Translations under genes and position numbers: made by a program
Assembly: GCA_905221605.1 (NCBI GenBank)
Contig: CAJNDS010000724.1
Span: forward strand, 846,652-910,651
DNA from: Symbiodinium natans
Taxonomy: Eukaryota; Sar; Dinophyceae; Suessiales; Symbiodiniaceae
Length of the DNA: 64,000 nt
Reading direction: 5' to 3'
Part shown: one piece after another, positions 40,636-52,660 of the stretch
Layout of the letters: the number at the start of each line of letters is the position of its first letter
How positions within the stretch are numbered: the stretch's first letter is position 1
Notes under the pieces: model-generated
Told to the model about the DNA's origin: nothing
Databases searched by the model: none
Seen by the model: the letters and a program-made list of their open reading frames with translations, nothing else

Positions 40636-40877
40636 GTGAGGGTATAGCTTGGAACCGGATCAGATTAAGGATTCGGTTGGCTGAAGTTCCTTTGTTCGTG
40701 GTTTGTGCTCGTGCTCGTGCGTGGGTCGTTGTCCCTTTACTTAAGCAGACCCTAAGCTGAAAACACTAAACCCTGAAACCTTTAAACCGACCAATGCAAA
40801 GTAGGCGCGTCGGGCCCTACAAACACTGAAACCCTAAAGCCTTGAGACCCTAAACCTAGAACCCTGCGCCCGAAAAC

Positions 40878-41064
40878 ATGCCCAAAGGAGGAGGCGATTC
40901 GAAGCACCCTGGGGATGGAAGCTCCAATGCCACTAAGCAGGCCAGGAGGGGAGCGCCATCCACTGTATTAACTAACCCTTGCCCTAAAACCCTAAACCCT
41001 AAACCCAACCGGACCTCTGTCTGTTGAGGAGCATTCCTTCGTTATGGAGTGTCGAAGTCTCGGG
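40878..41064 (+). CDS. Candidate first two exons
   Basis: 40878 starts MPKGGGDSKHPGDGSSNATK then Q before a possible GC donor; 41029-41064 (EHSFVMECRSLG) follows GTCTGTTGAG and ends GGG|GTTTCGGG. Phase 0 join over CCCTAAA-type repeat. The remaining exons are not found. Confidence 0.4.
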
Positions 41065-41584
41065 GTTTCGGGTTTAGAGGCTTATAAGGGAGACAGGACA
41101 TTCGTACTTTAAGAGGCCAGCGGCCAGGGGCCTTGGGGGCTTTCAGGTTTAGGTGTTAGGGTTTAGGGTTTAGGGTTGGGTTTTGGGGGTCCACGTAGTG
41201 TGCTCTGTGTCCTCGCAGGCAGATTGATACACGCTCGCGTGCACTCGTCCAAACACCTGTTGTCCATGTGTGTGGTTGCAAGCAGTCAGTTTTCCCATTT
41301 CCAGGGCATGTGCGGATTGCAGGCCTGTGCAAAACGCCATTGCAGGTCTTGCAGGGTCATGTCCTGGGGAGGGGAGAGCGCGAAGCGAGGTGTATGCGTT
41401 TCATTACCATGAAATGGGAAGCAGTTAGCATAATCAGCCTACAAGCCATGTTGGCTTGCAAGCGTAAGTTTTTCATAGTCTGGCAGGGGTATGCTTGCAA
41501 ATGGATGATCATGCATGTTCCCTTTCAGGGTTTTCGGCGTTTGCTGTGCATGCTGGCTCAGCGCACCCTTTTGCCCTTTTTGTT

Positions 41585-41680
41585 TCGGTTCTGGGTTTCC
41601 CTTATTACACTAGCCAACCCGAAAAAAGGGTGCCCTTTATTATAATATGTGGTTATCTGGGCCACAAAGCTGTGGTGTGT
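41585..41680 (+). mobile_element. Family G dispersed repeat, copy 2
   Basis: TCTGGGTTTCCCTTATTACA..TAGCCAACCCGAAAAAAGGGTGCCC with the same downstream sequence as the copy at 11566. Confidence 0.55.
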
Positions 41681-41849
41681 GTGATGAGTGTGGGAACACA
41701 TGGAGATGTTGCCAAACACGCACAGACCGAGCACCGCACACGGGCCCTGCGCTGGTTCAGGGTTTAGGGATAGCTTCAGAGCATCGGCGACTGATGGTTT
41801 GGATGCTGACCACTCCATCAAAACAGTCGGGCTGTGCTTGACCTACGGG

Positions 41850-44190
41850 TGCTGTAGGTGCTTCTGAGGGTGCAGAAATTGCGACCGGAAAACAGGAACC
41901 CCCTGAACCTCTGAATCCCGAAACCCCCCCAAAAAACCTCCGGCAACTAAACGCCCATTGGCCCATAAGCCTCCTATCACAACTCTGAACCCTAAGCCCC
42001 AAACCCGAAACCCTAAACCACAAGATCGACCCTGGGCGGGGGGAGGGGGGGACGCCAGGGGCGATTTGAGACGAACCCTGCGCCGGATCCACGAGCGAAA
42101 GCGGCCGGCAGTGTACCTACGTCCCAGGCGTTAGGGTTTAGGGTTTAGGGTTTCGAGGGTTTAGAAGTTTAGGGTTTGGGGTGCGGGGAGAAGAGGTTGA
42201 GGTGTTCAGGGGTTCAGGGGTTCTAGGCGAGTCATGGGGTTCAGGGGTCTGGTGGTTTCCAGGTTCTCGGGTTCGGTTCAGTGTTTCGCGTGTGCATGAA
42301 CTCGTAAAGTCACTGTTTCAGCCAGCCGTGTAGTGTACGAACACCACAGCTGCCTAACCAAAACCCTAAACCTAAACCCTAAAACAAGCCTAAAGGTTAG
42401 GGAAAGCTGCAGCTGGCGCGCCCAGCGCCCCAGGTGCGCACGGTGCTGCTCCGGGGGATTTCGGTTTTTTCGGGGGTTCAGGGCAGAGTCATGGGCCAAA
42501 TTGCGTTAGGGTTTAGGGTTTAGCGCGTTTAGGGTCCGGTCGTATCATGGGCACCCGGCAGGCACCTTCATTGAGTGGAGCCTACTGAAGCGAGAGTCTG
42601 AGAGTCAAGGTTTGAGTTTGACAAGGGCCCTGTCCCATTAGCCCCCCTAACCCCCCCTAACCCTACCCCCTAAGCCCGTAGACCCAAACCCAAACCCCGA
42701 AACCCTTCACCCCTAACCCTAAACCCGAAACCCTAGACCCTAGACATAAACCTAAACCCTACACACCCCCATGCCCAAACAATTGTTGATGCGCAGGCCT
42801 TTGATGCTCGCAACTGGTAGACGGGGACGGCTCATTGAGAATGCCTGCCTCCAGGTGGGGATAGATAGGCCCTCGGCTGCTGAAGATGCTTCTGATGGAT
42901 GGAAGGGGGAGGAAACTGAACTTTCTACCTAAACATAAAAACCCTAAACCCCCTAAAACCCTAAACCCTAAAACCCGAAGTCTATAAGAGAAAGGCATGC
43001 TGCGGGACCCGGGTGTGTGTGCATGTCACTGTCAGGAGCCCTACCAGCCCAGAAGATCACACTCAAACGGCCGAAGAGTTTTTGGGAGTTTGGGGAGTGG
43101 GGGAGCCGCGGATGTAGGGTTTAGGGTTAGGGTTAGGGGTTCAGGGTCAGGGGTTGGGGTTAGTAGGCTTTAGGTTTAGGGCTTTAGGGCTTTAGCGGCT
43201 TTAGGGCTTTAGGGGGGTTAGGGGTTTAGGGGTTTAGGGGTTTAGGGTTTAGGCGGCGGCGTAGCGTTTGGAAAGTAAAGCCAGCTGCTGGCGTCGCTGG
43301 CCTTCCCCGTGCTCGGCACCCAAGAACGTGCAGCGTACCATTAATAAGTGCTCGAGGATGCCAGTCACACAAATCTGCAGGTCTATGTGTGGACTTCATC
43401 AGTCATAGTGTGGCCTCTACATGCAGAACTCTGGCACATGGCAGGCTGTCAATAAGCTCGCCTCACAAAGCTTCCCAATGCTTCACTTTCTTTCGTTCGT
43501 TTTACGTTTAGGGTAGGGTTTCGGGTTTTTCTGGAGGGTTTAGGCGATTTTGCCCGGGTGCATTGCTGGTTGACATGATGCTACACAGCTGCATGTCAGA
43601 GTTTGACCTGGACGTTTTTGAAGAGATTGGTTGCCAAAACTCGGCCGACAACCCTAAACCTTAAACCCTGAAACCCGAAACCGAACCCAAACCCTAACCT
43701 AAACCCTAGGGTTACCCTACACCCAGCGTCTCTGCGGAGCACCAGCGAATCCTCGCAGGAGGGGCAACATGGCAGGCAAAACAATGCGGCGAACCGAAAC
43801 TTTGAGCCTGCCCCCCCCTCTTCCTCCCCTCCCTAAACCTAAACCCCAAACCCCAAACCCCAAACCCTAAACCCTAAACCTCCTCCCCCACCCCCTCCTG
43901 CCCCAACTCCTCCTCCCCCGGCACATACACATGTGCTTGAAGAAAAGGTTGGCTGATCTAGGGTGCTTCTGTTAGGACTGCCGCCCTTTTGGGAATGCAC
44001 TTGACCTGTGAATCGGGTTCCTTGGGAATATCCATTTGTGGTCTCCATAATTGACAGCCTCCCTTTATCAATTCAAAAGCTATCAAAGCCCCAAACCCCA
44101 AACCCTAAACCCAAAAAACCTAAACCCTGAACCCTGAACTCTGAACTCTGAACCCTGAACCCTGACCCTGAACCCTAAACCCTGAATCCC
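41850..44190. other. Telomere-like blocks with unassigned unique pieces
   Basis: Tracts near 42130-42250, 42655-42765, 42940-42975, 43110-43255, 43650-43710, 43840-43880 and 44090-44185. A piece at 42050-42110 (RGDLRRTLRRIHERKRPAVY) looks coding, but I could not join exons. The minus ORFs ending LGFRV read through repeat. Confidence 0.4.
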
Positions 44191-44201
44191 GAACCCTCAA
44201 G

Positions 44202-44423
44202 ATCAACCGAGGCACGCAACGCCAAGCCGCCCGGCAAGATGACGGGGAGCATGGACGACGGTGCGCACGGGAGGCTGTCTTATCTACTGTTTGCTAAGAA
44301 CCCCCTGAAAATATGAGTTTGTTCTTCCCTTAAGGGAATAAAGGGGGGATTTGTTTTTCTTTTTGGGGATTCTTAAGCAAACAGGAGGAGTTATTTGTTT
44401 TGCAAGCCTTCAGCTGGGCTTGA
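44202..44423 (+). CDS. Two 3' exons flanking a family F intron
   Basis: Exon 44202-44288 follows CCCTCAAG and reads INRGTQRQAARQDDGEHGRR then CAREAVLST; exon 44385-44423 reads EELFVLQAFSWA and TGA. The 96-bp intron (44289-44384) is exactly one family F element: the donor GTTTGC and the acceptor AAACAG are its two inverted termini. Phase 0/0. Upstream exons unknown. Confidence 0.5.
44289..44384 (+). mobile_element. Family F element that fills an intron exactly
   Basis: GTTTGCTAAGAACCCCC ... GGGGATTCTTAAGCAAACAG inverted ends and an internal CTTCCCTTAAGGGAATAAA. Compare the copy at 39823. Confidence 0.7.
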
Positions 44424-44939
44424 CTCTTGGTAGCAGTTGTTAGCTTCTACTTCTTTGCCCCTGCGTTCCTTCACCCCTCTATGACTCGGACGTAGGGCTT
44501 GGGGTTTGGATTTAGGGCTGCTGATGGTGGCCTATGTTTTTTCATTATTAAGATGAAGCAGGGTTTATATTATGTTATTGGAGGTAATTAAGGTTCCATT
44601 TTCATATTGGTGAGTGTATGAGTGTGTATATGTTGAGTGTCCTTTTCGGAATACAGGGGACTATAAACCTACTTCACATGTTATGGGCAGTTCTCTAAGC
44701 TAGTTAGTATCGTGCTCGTACTGCCTTCGGGAGGCCCCCAAAATGGCCCAGAGTTAGGGAAACTGTGTCAATTTTTCCCTTCTGGGCCGGACAAAAATGT
44801 AGATTAGGAACATTCATTCAGAGGGTTTAGAGAGGCTAATTAAGCGAGTGACGTCTCAGGGCCTTAGACCCTAACCTAAAGCCCTAAACTCTAAAAAGAC
44901 AACAAGTTACAGTTTTAAGGGAGTGACCCAAGTAGCCAG

Positions 44940-45141
44940 GAGACGCTGGACCTTCACAAGAGGTGCGGCTGCAGGGACCCCAGCTCTATCAGCGCCCCTA
45001 AACCCTAAACCCTGACCCCTAAACCTAAAGCCCTCAGGGCCTGGTTGTGCGAAAAGGGATTTGCAGAAGTGGATCGCTACAGAGTACCGCTGGCCGCGAA
45101 TGGAGGATCATGTTGTTTGGACACACATCTACCAAAACCCT
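44940..45141 (+). CDS. Two adjoining exons around a telomere-like intron
   Basis: Exon 44940-44993 (acceptor GTAGCCAG; ETLDLHKRCGCRDPSSIS) and exon from 45067 (acceptor GGGATTTGCAG; KWIATEYRWPRMEDHVVWTH then IYQNP) join in phase 0. The 73-bp intron starts GCCCCTAAACCC and is mostly CCCTAAA-type repeat. The 3' end runs toward a family D element and is not fixed. Both peptides look like conserved protein; family not recognised. Confidence 0.5.
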
Positions 45142-45159
45142 ATACCCTTATCCTCCTCC

Positions 45160-45297
45160 CATGGGCCCTTACTATGGTCCGTTTACCTCCTTCAATGTTC
45201 GGAAAAGTATGGGCCCTTGGGTTGAAGGGGTAAAAGGGGCGGGTTTCCATTTTTAGGGCCCTATTCTAACGAGGCCAGGTAGCTATCTATAGACCTA
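45160..45297 (+). mobile_element. Family D dispersed repeat
   Basis: ATGGGCCCTTACTATGGTCC..TTTACCTCCTTCAA start and a GGGCCCTATTC...GGTAGCT end. Confidence 0.45.
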
Positions 45298-45299
45298 CT

Positions 45300-47330
45300 A
45301 CCTCCCACTTCTGAATCTTGATCATTTGCAGCATGTCTCACGGTCGACGCAGGCGGGGACCTGCTTTGCACATGTCGCGCCTTGATTCTTTGGGCGGGAA
45401 TTTGAAGATGGGATGCATTTTCAAAGCCCCTGACCACACACACAAAAATTAGGCTCAGGCAATGTTCCATGAAAGGGGGTGATCAACGTTAGGTTCCCTA
45501 GCCATACACCCTAAACCCTGGAACCTAGACGGGGGGGGACCCTAGACCCTCAACCCTAAACCCAACCCTAAACCCATGCCTGACCCACCAGGCCCGCAAA
45601 ACACAAGTAGCGCCTTGAAAATTTGCGTGTGGGAACCAAGCTGATGCGATTAAGGGCCCTGAGTCTATAAAACAGGTTCCCCCTCGCCTCGAATCTTTTG
45701 CCCCAAAGTGATGTAAACCCTAAACCTTAAAGCCTCAAAAAACCCCCCCAAAACTCCCTAAGCCCTCACAACCCCGAACCCTAAACCGCCGGAAACCCTA
45801 AGAAGCCCTAAAGCTCTAAATTTCCCTCAGCCCACACCCCTTTTAGGAAGCGGCTCCTCTCTCATTGCGGCGCCCCAAGTGCCTCGGAAGTTGTTTTGGG
45901 GCTTCAGGGGAAGGACTGGGTTTAGGGTTTAGGGTTAGGGCTGGGTCAAGGGTCTAGGGGCTAGAGTTTAGGGAGGAGCATTGGTCCGCTGAACGCAAGA
46001 AGGTGTGAAAGACAGCCCCACCCAAGGCCCACCAATTCACAACTCACTGCGAGCCACATCGGAGCCGCCAAAGCCGAGAGCCAACCATGCCATAATTCAC
46101 AGTCGCAAATGTCGGAGACGTGGGGTTCCTGGCCGGAGGTAGGGTTCGGGGTTTTGGGGTTTCAGGATTGAGGGTTTAGGGTTCACAAGGTTCAGGTTTT
46201 AGGGTTAGGATTTAGGGTTAGGGTAGGAACCCCTCAAACAAGGCTGCAGGGAGGCCGAAGCAACGATAGTTTGGGAGGACCGGTTTTGGAGGCCTCTCCA
46301 GGCGAAGGGAATTGCCAACGCAGACCCGGGCCAGAAGGAGCGTTTAGGCCAGAAGGGAGTTGCTACAAGGGTGTTAGGGGCTTCGGAGCCTTCCATGGGG
46401 CAGGGCCGCCAAGACTTCTGACCTGCCGCAGGCTTGGGGCAAAAAAAATGCCATTGTCAGGCCAGAAGGGAGGTCCGCGGTACCCCCGGCAGGGGTTAGG
46501 TAAAAGTCGGAACACTAGGCGACCTCGTGTTTCCGCAGCCAGCAGACCTGCCTGGTCTCGCTGAGCTCGGAGAGGCGAGACACCTTGGACGTCAGGGGTT
46601 AGGGATGGGGGTTTGAAAGGTGTAGGGTTTTAGCCCTGACCATGGCCCCCAAACAGGGTTTGAGGCTGGTTTTTTTTAAGGCTGCGTTAAGGCTTTAAAG
46701 GCTGGGGCGTTATGGCTGCTTTAAAGTTTTAAGGCTTCAAGGCTGCCTGCCAAGGCTTGAAGGCTTTTAACGGTTTTCAAGGTTTAGGTAGTTCAGATAA
46801 CCCCTAAGCCCTAAGCCGTGAGTCCTAATTAGCCTAAACCCTAAAGCCAAACCCGAGCCATGAACCCGAATAACGATAGCCCGAAACCTTAAGCCTTAAA
46901 CCTAAGCCCACAACCCCTTTCCGAGGGGTTCTGTGCGGAGCGTGCTGGCGGAGCTCAGTTTCACGGAGCTCGGGGTTGGGAGCCTGCTATGCTATTGGTT
47001 TCTTTGAGGTTCGGGGTGTAGGGTTTAGGGCTTGGGGCTATAGGGTTTTTAGGGGAGAGGTTGGGGGCTTAGGGCTTTGGGGCTTATGGGCTGTCGGGTT
47101 TAGGGCTTTAGGCTTTAGGTGTTTTTATGGTTTAAGGCTTTGGGGTGGGATCTTGGAGCCAGACTGGCAGGTAAGAATGAAAACAACCTTGACCTTTTAC
47201 GGTCAAGGGATCCTCCACGCATCAGTAGCAAAATCCCACGTATACAAAAAACTTTACCAGCTCTAAATCATTAACCCTAAACCTTAAGCTCTAAACCGGA
47301 ACTAGTCCCTAAAACCTAAGCCTGCCTTCA
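45300..47330. other. Mixed unique DNA and degenerate telomere-like repeat
   Basis: Repeat patches at 45500-45570, 45715-45830, 45920-45975, 46145-46225, 46800-46915 and 47000-47130. A GC-rich ORF at 46271-46564 (97 codons) is possible but shows no domain. No exon chain resolved. Confidence 0.4.
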
Positions 47331-47332
47331 CC

Positions 47333-47395
47333 ATGACCCACGAGTATGGACGCTGCCAAGCGGTGGCCGTGATCGCCCTCAGGCCGCTGGGGCAA
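47333..47395 (+). CDS. Candidate first exon
   Basis: ATG after CTTCACC, reads MTHEYGRCQAVAVIALRPLG then Q, donor CAA|GTGGCA. No downstream exon joined. Confidence 0.4.
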
Positions 47396-47454
47396 GTGGC
47401 AGTCCCAATCATACATTATGCTAAACCCTAAACCAGCTCTACCCATTATTATTT

Positions 47455-47735
47455 AAACCTAATTTGATTTTTAAATTTGGCCCGCTTTATTTTGTTCCAG
47501 AATTGGCGCTTTATTTCAGAATTTGGCCACGCTTTTTTCATTTTAGAGTTTTCAGACCGCTTATTTTAAGTAGTTTGGCCGCTTTTATTTTCAGAATTTG
47601 GCCGCTTGTTTTTCGAGAATTTGGCCGTTTTTTGGCTTTCTCAATGTAGTGGGATTTCTCTGGGTGGTTCTGTGGGGTTATATCGAGCACCGTAAAGAAA
47701 GCTTAACCATAAAGCTGCTCGACACCGGAACCTAA
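47455..47735 (+). repeat. 'CAGAATTTGGCCGCTTTTATTTT' minisatellite and family H tail
   Basis: About six diverged 23-30 bp units built on TTTGGCCGCTT. The right end (47640-47735, GGGATTTCTCTGGGTGG...ATATC.GAGC.CCGTAAA) also occurs at 4915-5000, so this is a dispersed family. Confidence 0.7.
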
Positions 47736-48810
47736 ACCCTAAAACTCTAAACCCTTAACCCTGAACCCTAAACCTTAACCCGAATTGGGTTGTGCGAAAA
47801 ACCTAGGTCTGCGGCTTGTTGGGGGGGTCTTCCTCAAAGATTTCTGTAGCAAACTGTAGGGAACCTCAGGAATGAACGTATACCCGTAAAGGTTTAGGGC
47901 TTTTCGGTTCCTCAAGCAAGGCCTGGTATTTGGGACATGGAAGAAAAGGACATTCCTGAAGGAAAAATGAAAAGTGCATCTGAACCCAGAGGCGCCCTAA
48001 AGCTCGAAATCTTCGGGTTTAGGGTTTTTGAGTTTAGGGTTGTGAGGGTGTAGAGCTAAACAGCTACGATTCGGTGGAAGGTCAGCCCCCACGCCGCCAA
48101 TCCCCCCCCCCCCCTCCCTGCCACCTCACCCGTTCGCCCGCACCCACCCGCGGTTTAGGGTTTCCTCCTCCAACCCATTGCCTGCGAAAATCGTATCAAA
48201 ACCTGCCTTTGCCGGCAACGAAGAAGCAACATGATTATGTTTCAGGTTGCAAAGGCTGAAAGAGGACATTGATATTATTGCTCGTTGTCCGCCATCTTGG
48301 CCAGGACAAGCTTCGACGTTGAGATGCTGACCCCAAGCCCTAAGCCCTAGCCCTAAGTCTAAAGGTTCCTAAACACTCGACTCTAAACCCGGAAACCTAA
48401 ACCCTATACCCTAAAGCCCTGCACCCTAAACCCCTAACCCCTTCACCCTGAACCCAAAAAAAAACAATAAGCCTCACCAAGTCCTAAGCCTATAGCGCCA
48501 GCCCCGCGAGGCGGAGAAGACGCTTCAGTGGGTGTTTGAATCAGACGCCTTAAGACGAGCTTGCAGATAGGTTGTAAGTCTTAGGCTTTTAGGGTTCAGC
48601 GTGTAGGGGGTTTTTGCTTGAGAAAACGCAAAAGAATCAAAAATGACAATCCTGAATTGACGGCACTTTCAGGAAGAGCTTTTTATTTTGGGGGCGTGTT
48701 CTTAAGCAAGAGAGTGTAAGATTTGAGGGTTTTGTGTTTTAAGGGTCCTTGGGGTTGAGTTGTCAGTTTATTAGGGGATAAAGGAATCCAGGAAGGGTTT
48801 AGAGTTTGGA

Positions 48811-48870
48811 GTGGAGGATTTGAGCGCTTTGATAGCTGATGGTGTCAGGCGTTCTCTGTCTCACTTATGG
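48811..48870 (+). CDS. Candidate exon
   Basis: Acceptor AGTTTGGAG, frame EDLSALIADGVRRSLSHLW, donor G|GTATCAG. A family D element (about 49002-49110) follows. Confidence 0.4.
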
Positions 48871-49320
48871 GGTATCAGGGTTCCTTTTTGGCTCGGGCCG
48901 ATGTTCAGGTACATGCCCAAAATATGTCTTACTTGGAAGACCTTTTGGCAGTTGTTAAGCATGCATAGCCGACTTGCAGGGCATAGCCAGTATCCAAGGG
49001 TAGTTGCATGGGCCTTTAATATGGTCCCTTACCTCCTTTCAAGGGCTCTGATGTATGGGGCCTGGGATGGCATAGAGTATATGTCTATACAAGCACGTCC
49101 TGCAATTTTTTAACGAACCCAAGACATCCCAAGACCCCGCCAAGGTATGCCATGACGAGCGAGGAGAGGAGCAGACAAAAGACAGTTTAGGGTTCTTGCT
49201 CTCAGACTAGGGTTTGGGGTTTAGGGTTCAGGGTTTAGGGTCTTGGGTTTTGGGTTTGGGGTTTGGGGACTGGGGTTTGGGGTTTAGGGTGCAGGGTTTA
49301 GGGTTTAGGGAGGCCAGAAG

Positions 49321-49362
49321 CTTCAGTTCGCCTCCATCTTCGGAAGGAAGGATGAGCTTTGA
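49321..49362 (+). CDS. Candidate terminal exon ending KDEL
   Basis: After telomere-like repeat and AGGCCAGAAG the frame reads LQFASIFGRKDEL and TGA (49360-49362). KDEL at the C-terminus is the classical ER-retention signal. Exon too short to identify. Confidence 0.35.
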   Translation, partial: LQFASIFGRKDEL

Positions 49363-49549
49363 CATGAGGGAAGATGTTAGTACATGCGAGCACGCTTAGA
49401 CATGTACTTGGAGGTACATAGTTTCACCAATTAGAACTGTACTGTAAGCCCCCTAGACGTTTATAACTTTCAAATGCATGAATCGTCCCTTCGGGCGGAG
49501 AACACCAGCGGCTCAAGCACTTTGGTGGGTACGGCGTCTTCAGTCCACC

Positions 49550-50211
49550 ATGACATCCTCGGTGTCCAAGGCCGCTTTGGGTGAACGATCGACATGCACT
49601 GTTCATGACGCTGATTTGGTCAAAAGATCTGTATTGTCTCTCTCTGTTGGGGGGAGGGGGCTGCGGGTCCTGATGCGTCGCAGGCCCTTCTTGCGGCTGC
49701 TTGCTGCGCAAGCGCCTGGGCCTGCACCAACAATGGCGAGTTCGACCAGAACTCCTTCACGGCGTCCCTCTATGGTGGCTCCTTCGGCGGCATGGCGCTG
49801 GCCCTCATCATGGTGATCCTGGCCTCCTTGCCGCTTTGCTGTGGAGTGTTGAAGCAGTACGGGAAGATCATTGCTGGCGTCGCCATCGTGCTTGGATTGG
49901 TCTCATTGGCGGTTCCCCTCCTTGGCTCCATGGGTGCCTGCGGGCCTTTCGTGGATGCCATTTGCAGTGAGCGCTGCAGCGGCTACGAGTGCTCGGCACA
50001 GGAGCGAGACGACATGGCATCCCTTTGCAACGCGCTGGGCTTCCTGGTGGTCTACATCGGCGCCTTTGGCTGGGCCACCTGCGTCTTGGGCATCGTGGCG
50101 GCCTCGCTGGGCTGCTGCGTGTGCTGCGGCTGCTGCAAGGCCAACATGAACGAGCCCGCGGCCAAAGGTGGGCCACCCGTAGTGGTGGGGTCCGTGCAGC
50201 AGGGGGCTTAA
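49550..50211 (+). CDS. Array copy 1: Cys-rich four-helix-type membrane protein, 182 aa
   Basis: Modelled exons 49550-49570 (MTSSVSK) and 49684-50211, with GC-AG intron 49571-49683. The 175-codon exon is identical in protein to the other copies. It has a hydrophobic start (ALLAAACCASAWA, signal peptide or half a first helix), membrane helices near residues 44-63, 69-89 and 125-149, a loop with CGPFVDAICSERCSGYEC, a cysteine cluster GCCVCCGCC after the last helix and a Gly/Pro/Val-rich tail. The topology recalls claudin/tetraspanin-like proteins, but no family signature is certain. Upstream of about 49,480 this copy diverges from the others and its intron is shorter: the left edge of the array. 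Confidence 0.7.
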
Positions 50212-51068
50212 GAGACTCTGCAAGCTGCTTGTGACCATGACGGTCAGGCCTGGGCTGGGCTCAATAGGGGTCCGGCCATTGTGGGTTGAACCCTTACGCT
50301 TCATTTGACGGCTACTCCTCTCATCACTACTGTGCACAACTAAGGCAGATGTACGACATGTCGAGAAATTCTCAGCAGACTTTCGTTTTGCCCCGCTTCT
50401 CGCTCTCGCTCTCTCTCTCACTCTTTTAACACGCCGATTGCCCATGAATGCTCGCGTCAAACAAAGCATAAAGGTTGCATGTGCCCAGACTGCAGGCGGC
50501 CATTTTTCTAGAGTTGCTTACTGAATAGCAGCTCTCCTGTCGCTGATTCGGGCGACCGTGAGTTTTGCCAGTCCAAGACAACCCCAAGGGCGCGCTTGGC
50601 TGGTGGCGAACTCTTGCATGGCCTTGCTGGATCACGTTGAGGTCCGGAGGTCCGCTTGATGCACCAGCGAAAAATAGGAATTTGCGAGATTTCCGGCTTC
50701 GGTCGCCTTGGCGCGTGCGCCACCTCCATCTTTTGAATGCGGAGTGCCTGCAAGCGGTTCGTAGTGGAGCAATTGCTTGCCGACCTGACCGTCGGTGTGT
50801 TTTAGAGTGAGACAGCAGCAACTGATATCATCAGTTTCATACGGCAGTTCCTGGGGCAGCGATGTTTTCAGTGCGAAGTCAGCGGCAGGTTTGGGAGTTG
50901 GGGGTCAAGGGTGGTGTGTCCTGTCTTGGTGGAGCTACACGAAACAAGCCGTCCTCGCCTGTTTTCTTTGGCGTGCCAGCTGGGGGCTGGGCATGACTCA
51001 AAGTGTCTGGGCCGAGCACACTAGAAGCTCAAGCACTTTGGCCAGCACGCCCCGCCCCTCGTCGCACC

Positions 51069-51791
51069 ATGACCTTGTTGTCCAAGGCCAGCTTTGGGTG
51101 AAAGACGTCAATCGAACTTGCGTTGCAAATGCATTGCTGCTGATGCTGACCTGATGCTGACCTGGTGAAGCAAGAATGACGATAGCATCATCATTGCCTG
51201 AGCTCTGCCGGTTGTTCATTGCTTGTGTCGAAGGGGAGGGCTGCGGGTCCTGATGCGTCGCAGGCCCTTCTTGCGGCTGCTTGCTGCGCAAGCGCCTGGG
51301 CCTGCACCAACAATGGCGAGTTCGACCAGAACTCCTTCACGGCGTCCCTCTATGGTGGCTCCTTCGGCGGCATGGCGCTGGCCCTCATCATGGTGATCCT
51401 GGCCTCCTTGCCGCTTTGCTGTGGAGTGTTGAAGCAGTACGGGAAGATCATTGCTGGCGTCGCCATCGTGCTTGGATTGGTCTCATTGGCGGTTCCCCTC
51501 CTTGGCTCCATGGGTGCCTGCGGTCCTTTCGTGGATGCCATTTGCAGTGAGCGCTGCAGCGGCTACGAGTGCTCGGCACAGGAGCGAGACGACATGGCAT
51601 CCCTTTGCAACGCGCTGGGCTTCCTGGTGGTCTACATCGGCGCCTTTGGCTGGGCCACCTGCGTCTTGGGCATCGTGGCGGCCTCGCTGGGCTGCTGCGT
51701 GTGCTGCGGCTGCTGCAAGGCCAACATGAACGAGCCCGCGGCCAAAGGTGGGCCACCTGTAGTGGTGGGGTCCGTGCAGCAGGGGGCTTAA
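51069..51791 (+). CDS. Array copy 2, 181 aa
   Basis: Exons 51069-51086 (MTLLSK) and 51264-51791; GC-AG intron 51087-51263 (177 bp) with the junction pattern AAG|GCC..CAG|GCC. The spliced frame matches copy 1 although the first exons differ by one codon, which supports the model over an intronless start. A T-rich tract ending GGCGTGCCAG at 50978-50979 could accept a spliced leader about 90 bp before the ATG. An upstream ATG (50993) opens another frame that reads across this region but is broken in copies 4 and 5. Confidence 0.7.
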
Positions 51792-52660
51792 GAGACTCTG
51801 CAAGCTGCTTGTGACCATGACGGTCAGGCCTGGGCTGGGCTCAATAGGGGTCCGGCCATTGTGGGTTGAACCCTTACGCTTCATTTGACGGCTACTCCTC
51901 TCATCACTGCTGTGCACATAGTCCCCAAACTAAGGCAGATGTACGACATGTCGAGAAATTCTCAGCAGACTTTCGTTTTGCCCCGCTTCTCGCTCTCGCT
52001 CTCTCTCTCACTCTTTTAACACGCCGATTGCCCATGAATGCTCGCGTCAAACAAAGCATAAAGGTTGCATGTGCCCAGACTGCAGGCGGCCATTTTTCTA
52101 GAGTTGCGCACTAAATAGCAGCTCTCCTGTCGCTGATTCGGGCGACCGTGAGTTTTGCCAGTCCAAGACAACCCCAAGGGCGCGCTTGGCTGGTGGCGAA
52201 CTCTTGCATGGCCTTGCTGGATCACGTTGAGGTCCGGAGGTCCGCTTGATGCACCAGCGAGAAATAGGAATTTGCGAGATTTCCGGCTTCGGTCGCCTTG
52301 GCGCGTGCGCCACCTCCATCTTTTGAATGCGGAGTGCCTGCAAGCGGTTCGTAGTGGAGCAATTGCTTGCCGACCTGACCGTCGGTGTGTTTTAGAGTGA
52401 GACAGCAGCAACTGATATCATCAGTTTCATACTGCAGTTCCTGGGGCAGCGATGTTGTTTCAGTGCGAAGTCAGCGGCAGGTTTGCGAGTTGGGGGTCAA
52501 GGGTGGTGTGTCCTGTCTTGGTGGAGCTACACGAAACAATCCGTCCTCGCCTGTTTTCTTTGGCGTGCCAGCTGGGGGCTGGGCATGACTCAAAGTGTCT
52601 GGGCCGAGCACACTAGAAGCTCAAGCACTTTGGCCAGCACGCCCCGCCCCTCGTCGCACC

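Noticed and set aside
49903-50469. Minus-strand ORF of 188 codons in the array, with shorter shadows in each unit
   Set aside because: Antisense to the conserved membrane-protein exon. Silent changes between copies fit selection on the plus-strand frame; the antisense frame is broken in length between copies.
50993-51154. Alternative start upstream in the array unit (MTQSVWAEHT...)
   Set aside because: The frame does not join the conserved exon in phase and ends early in copies 4 and 5.
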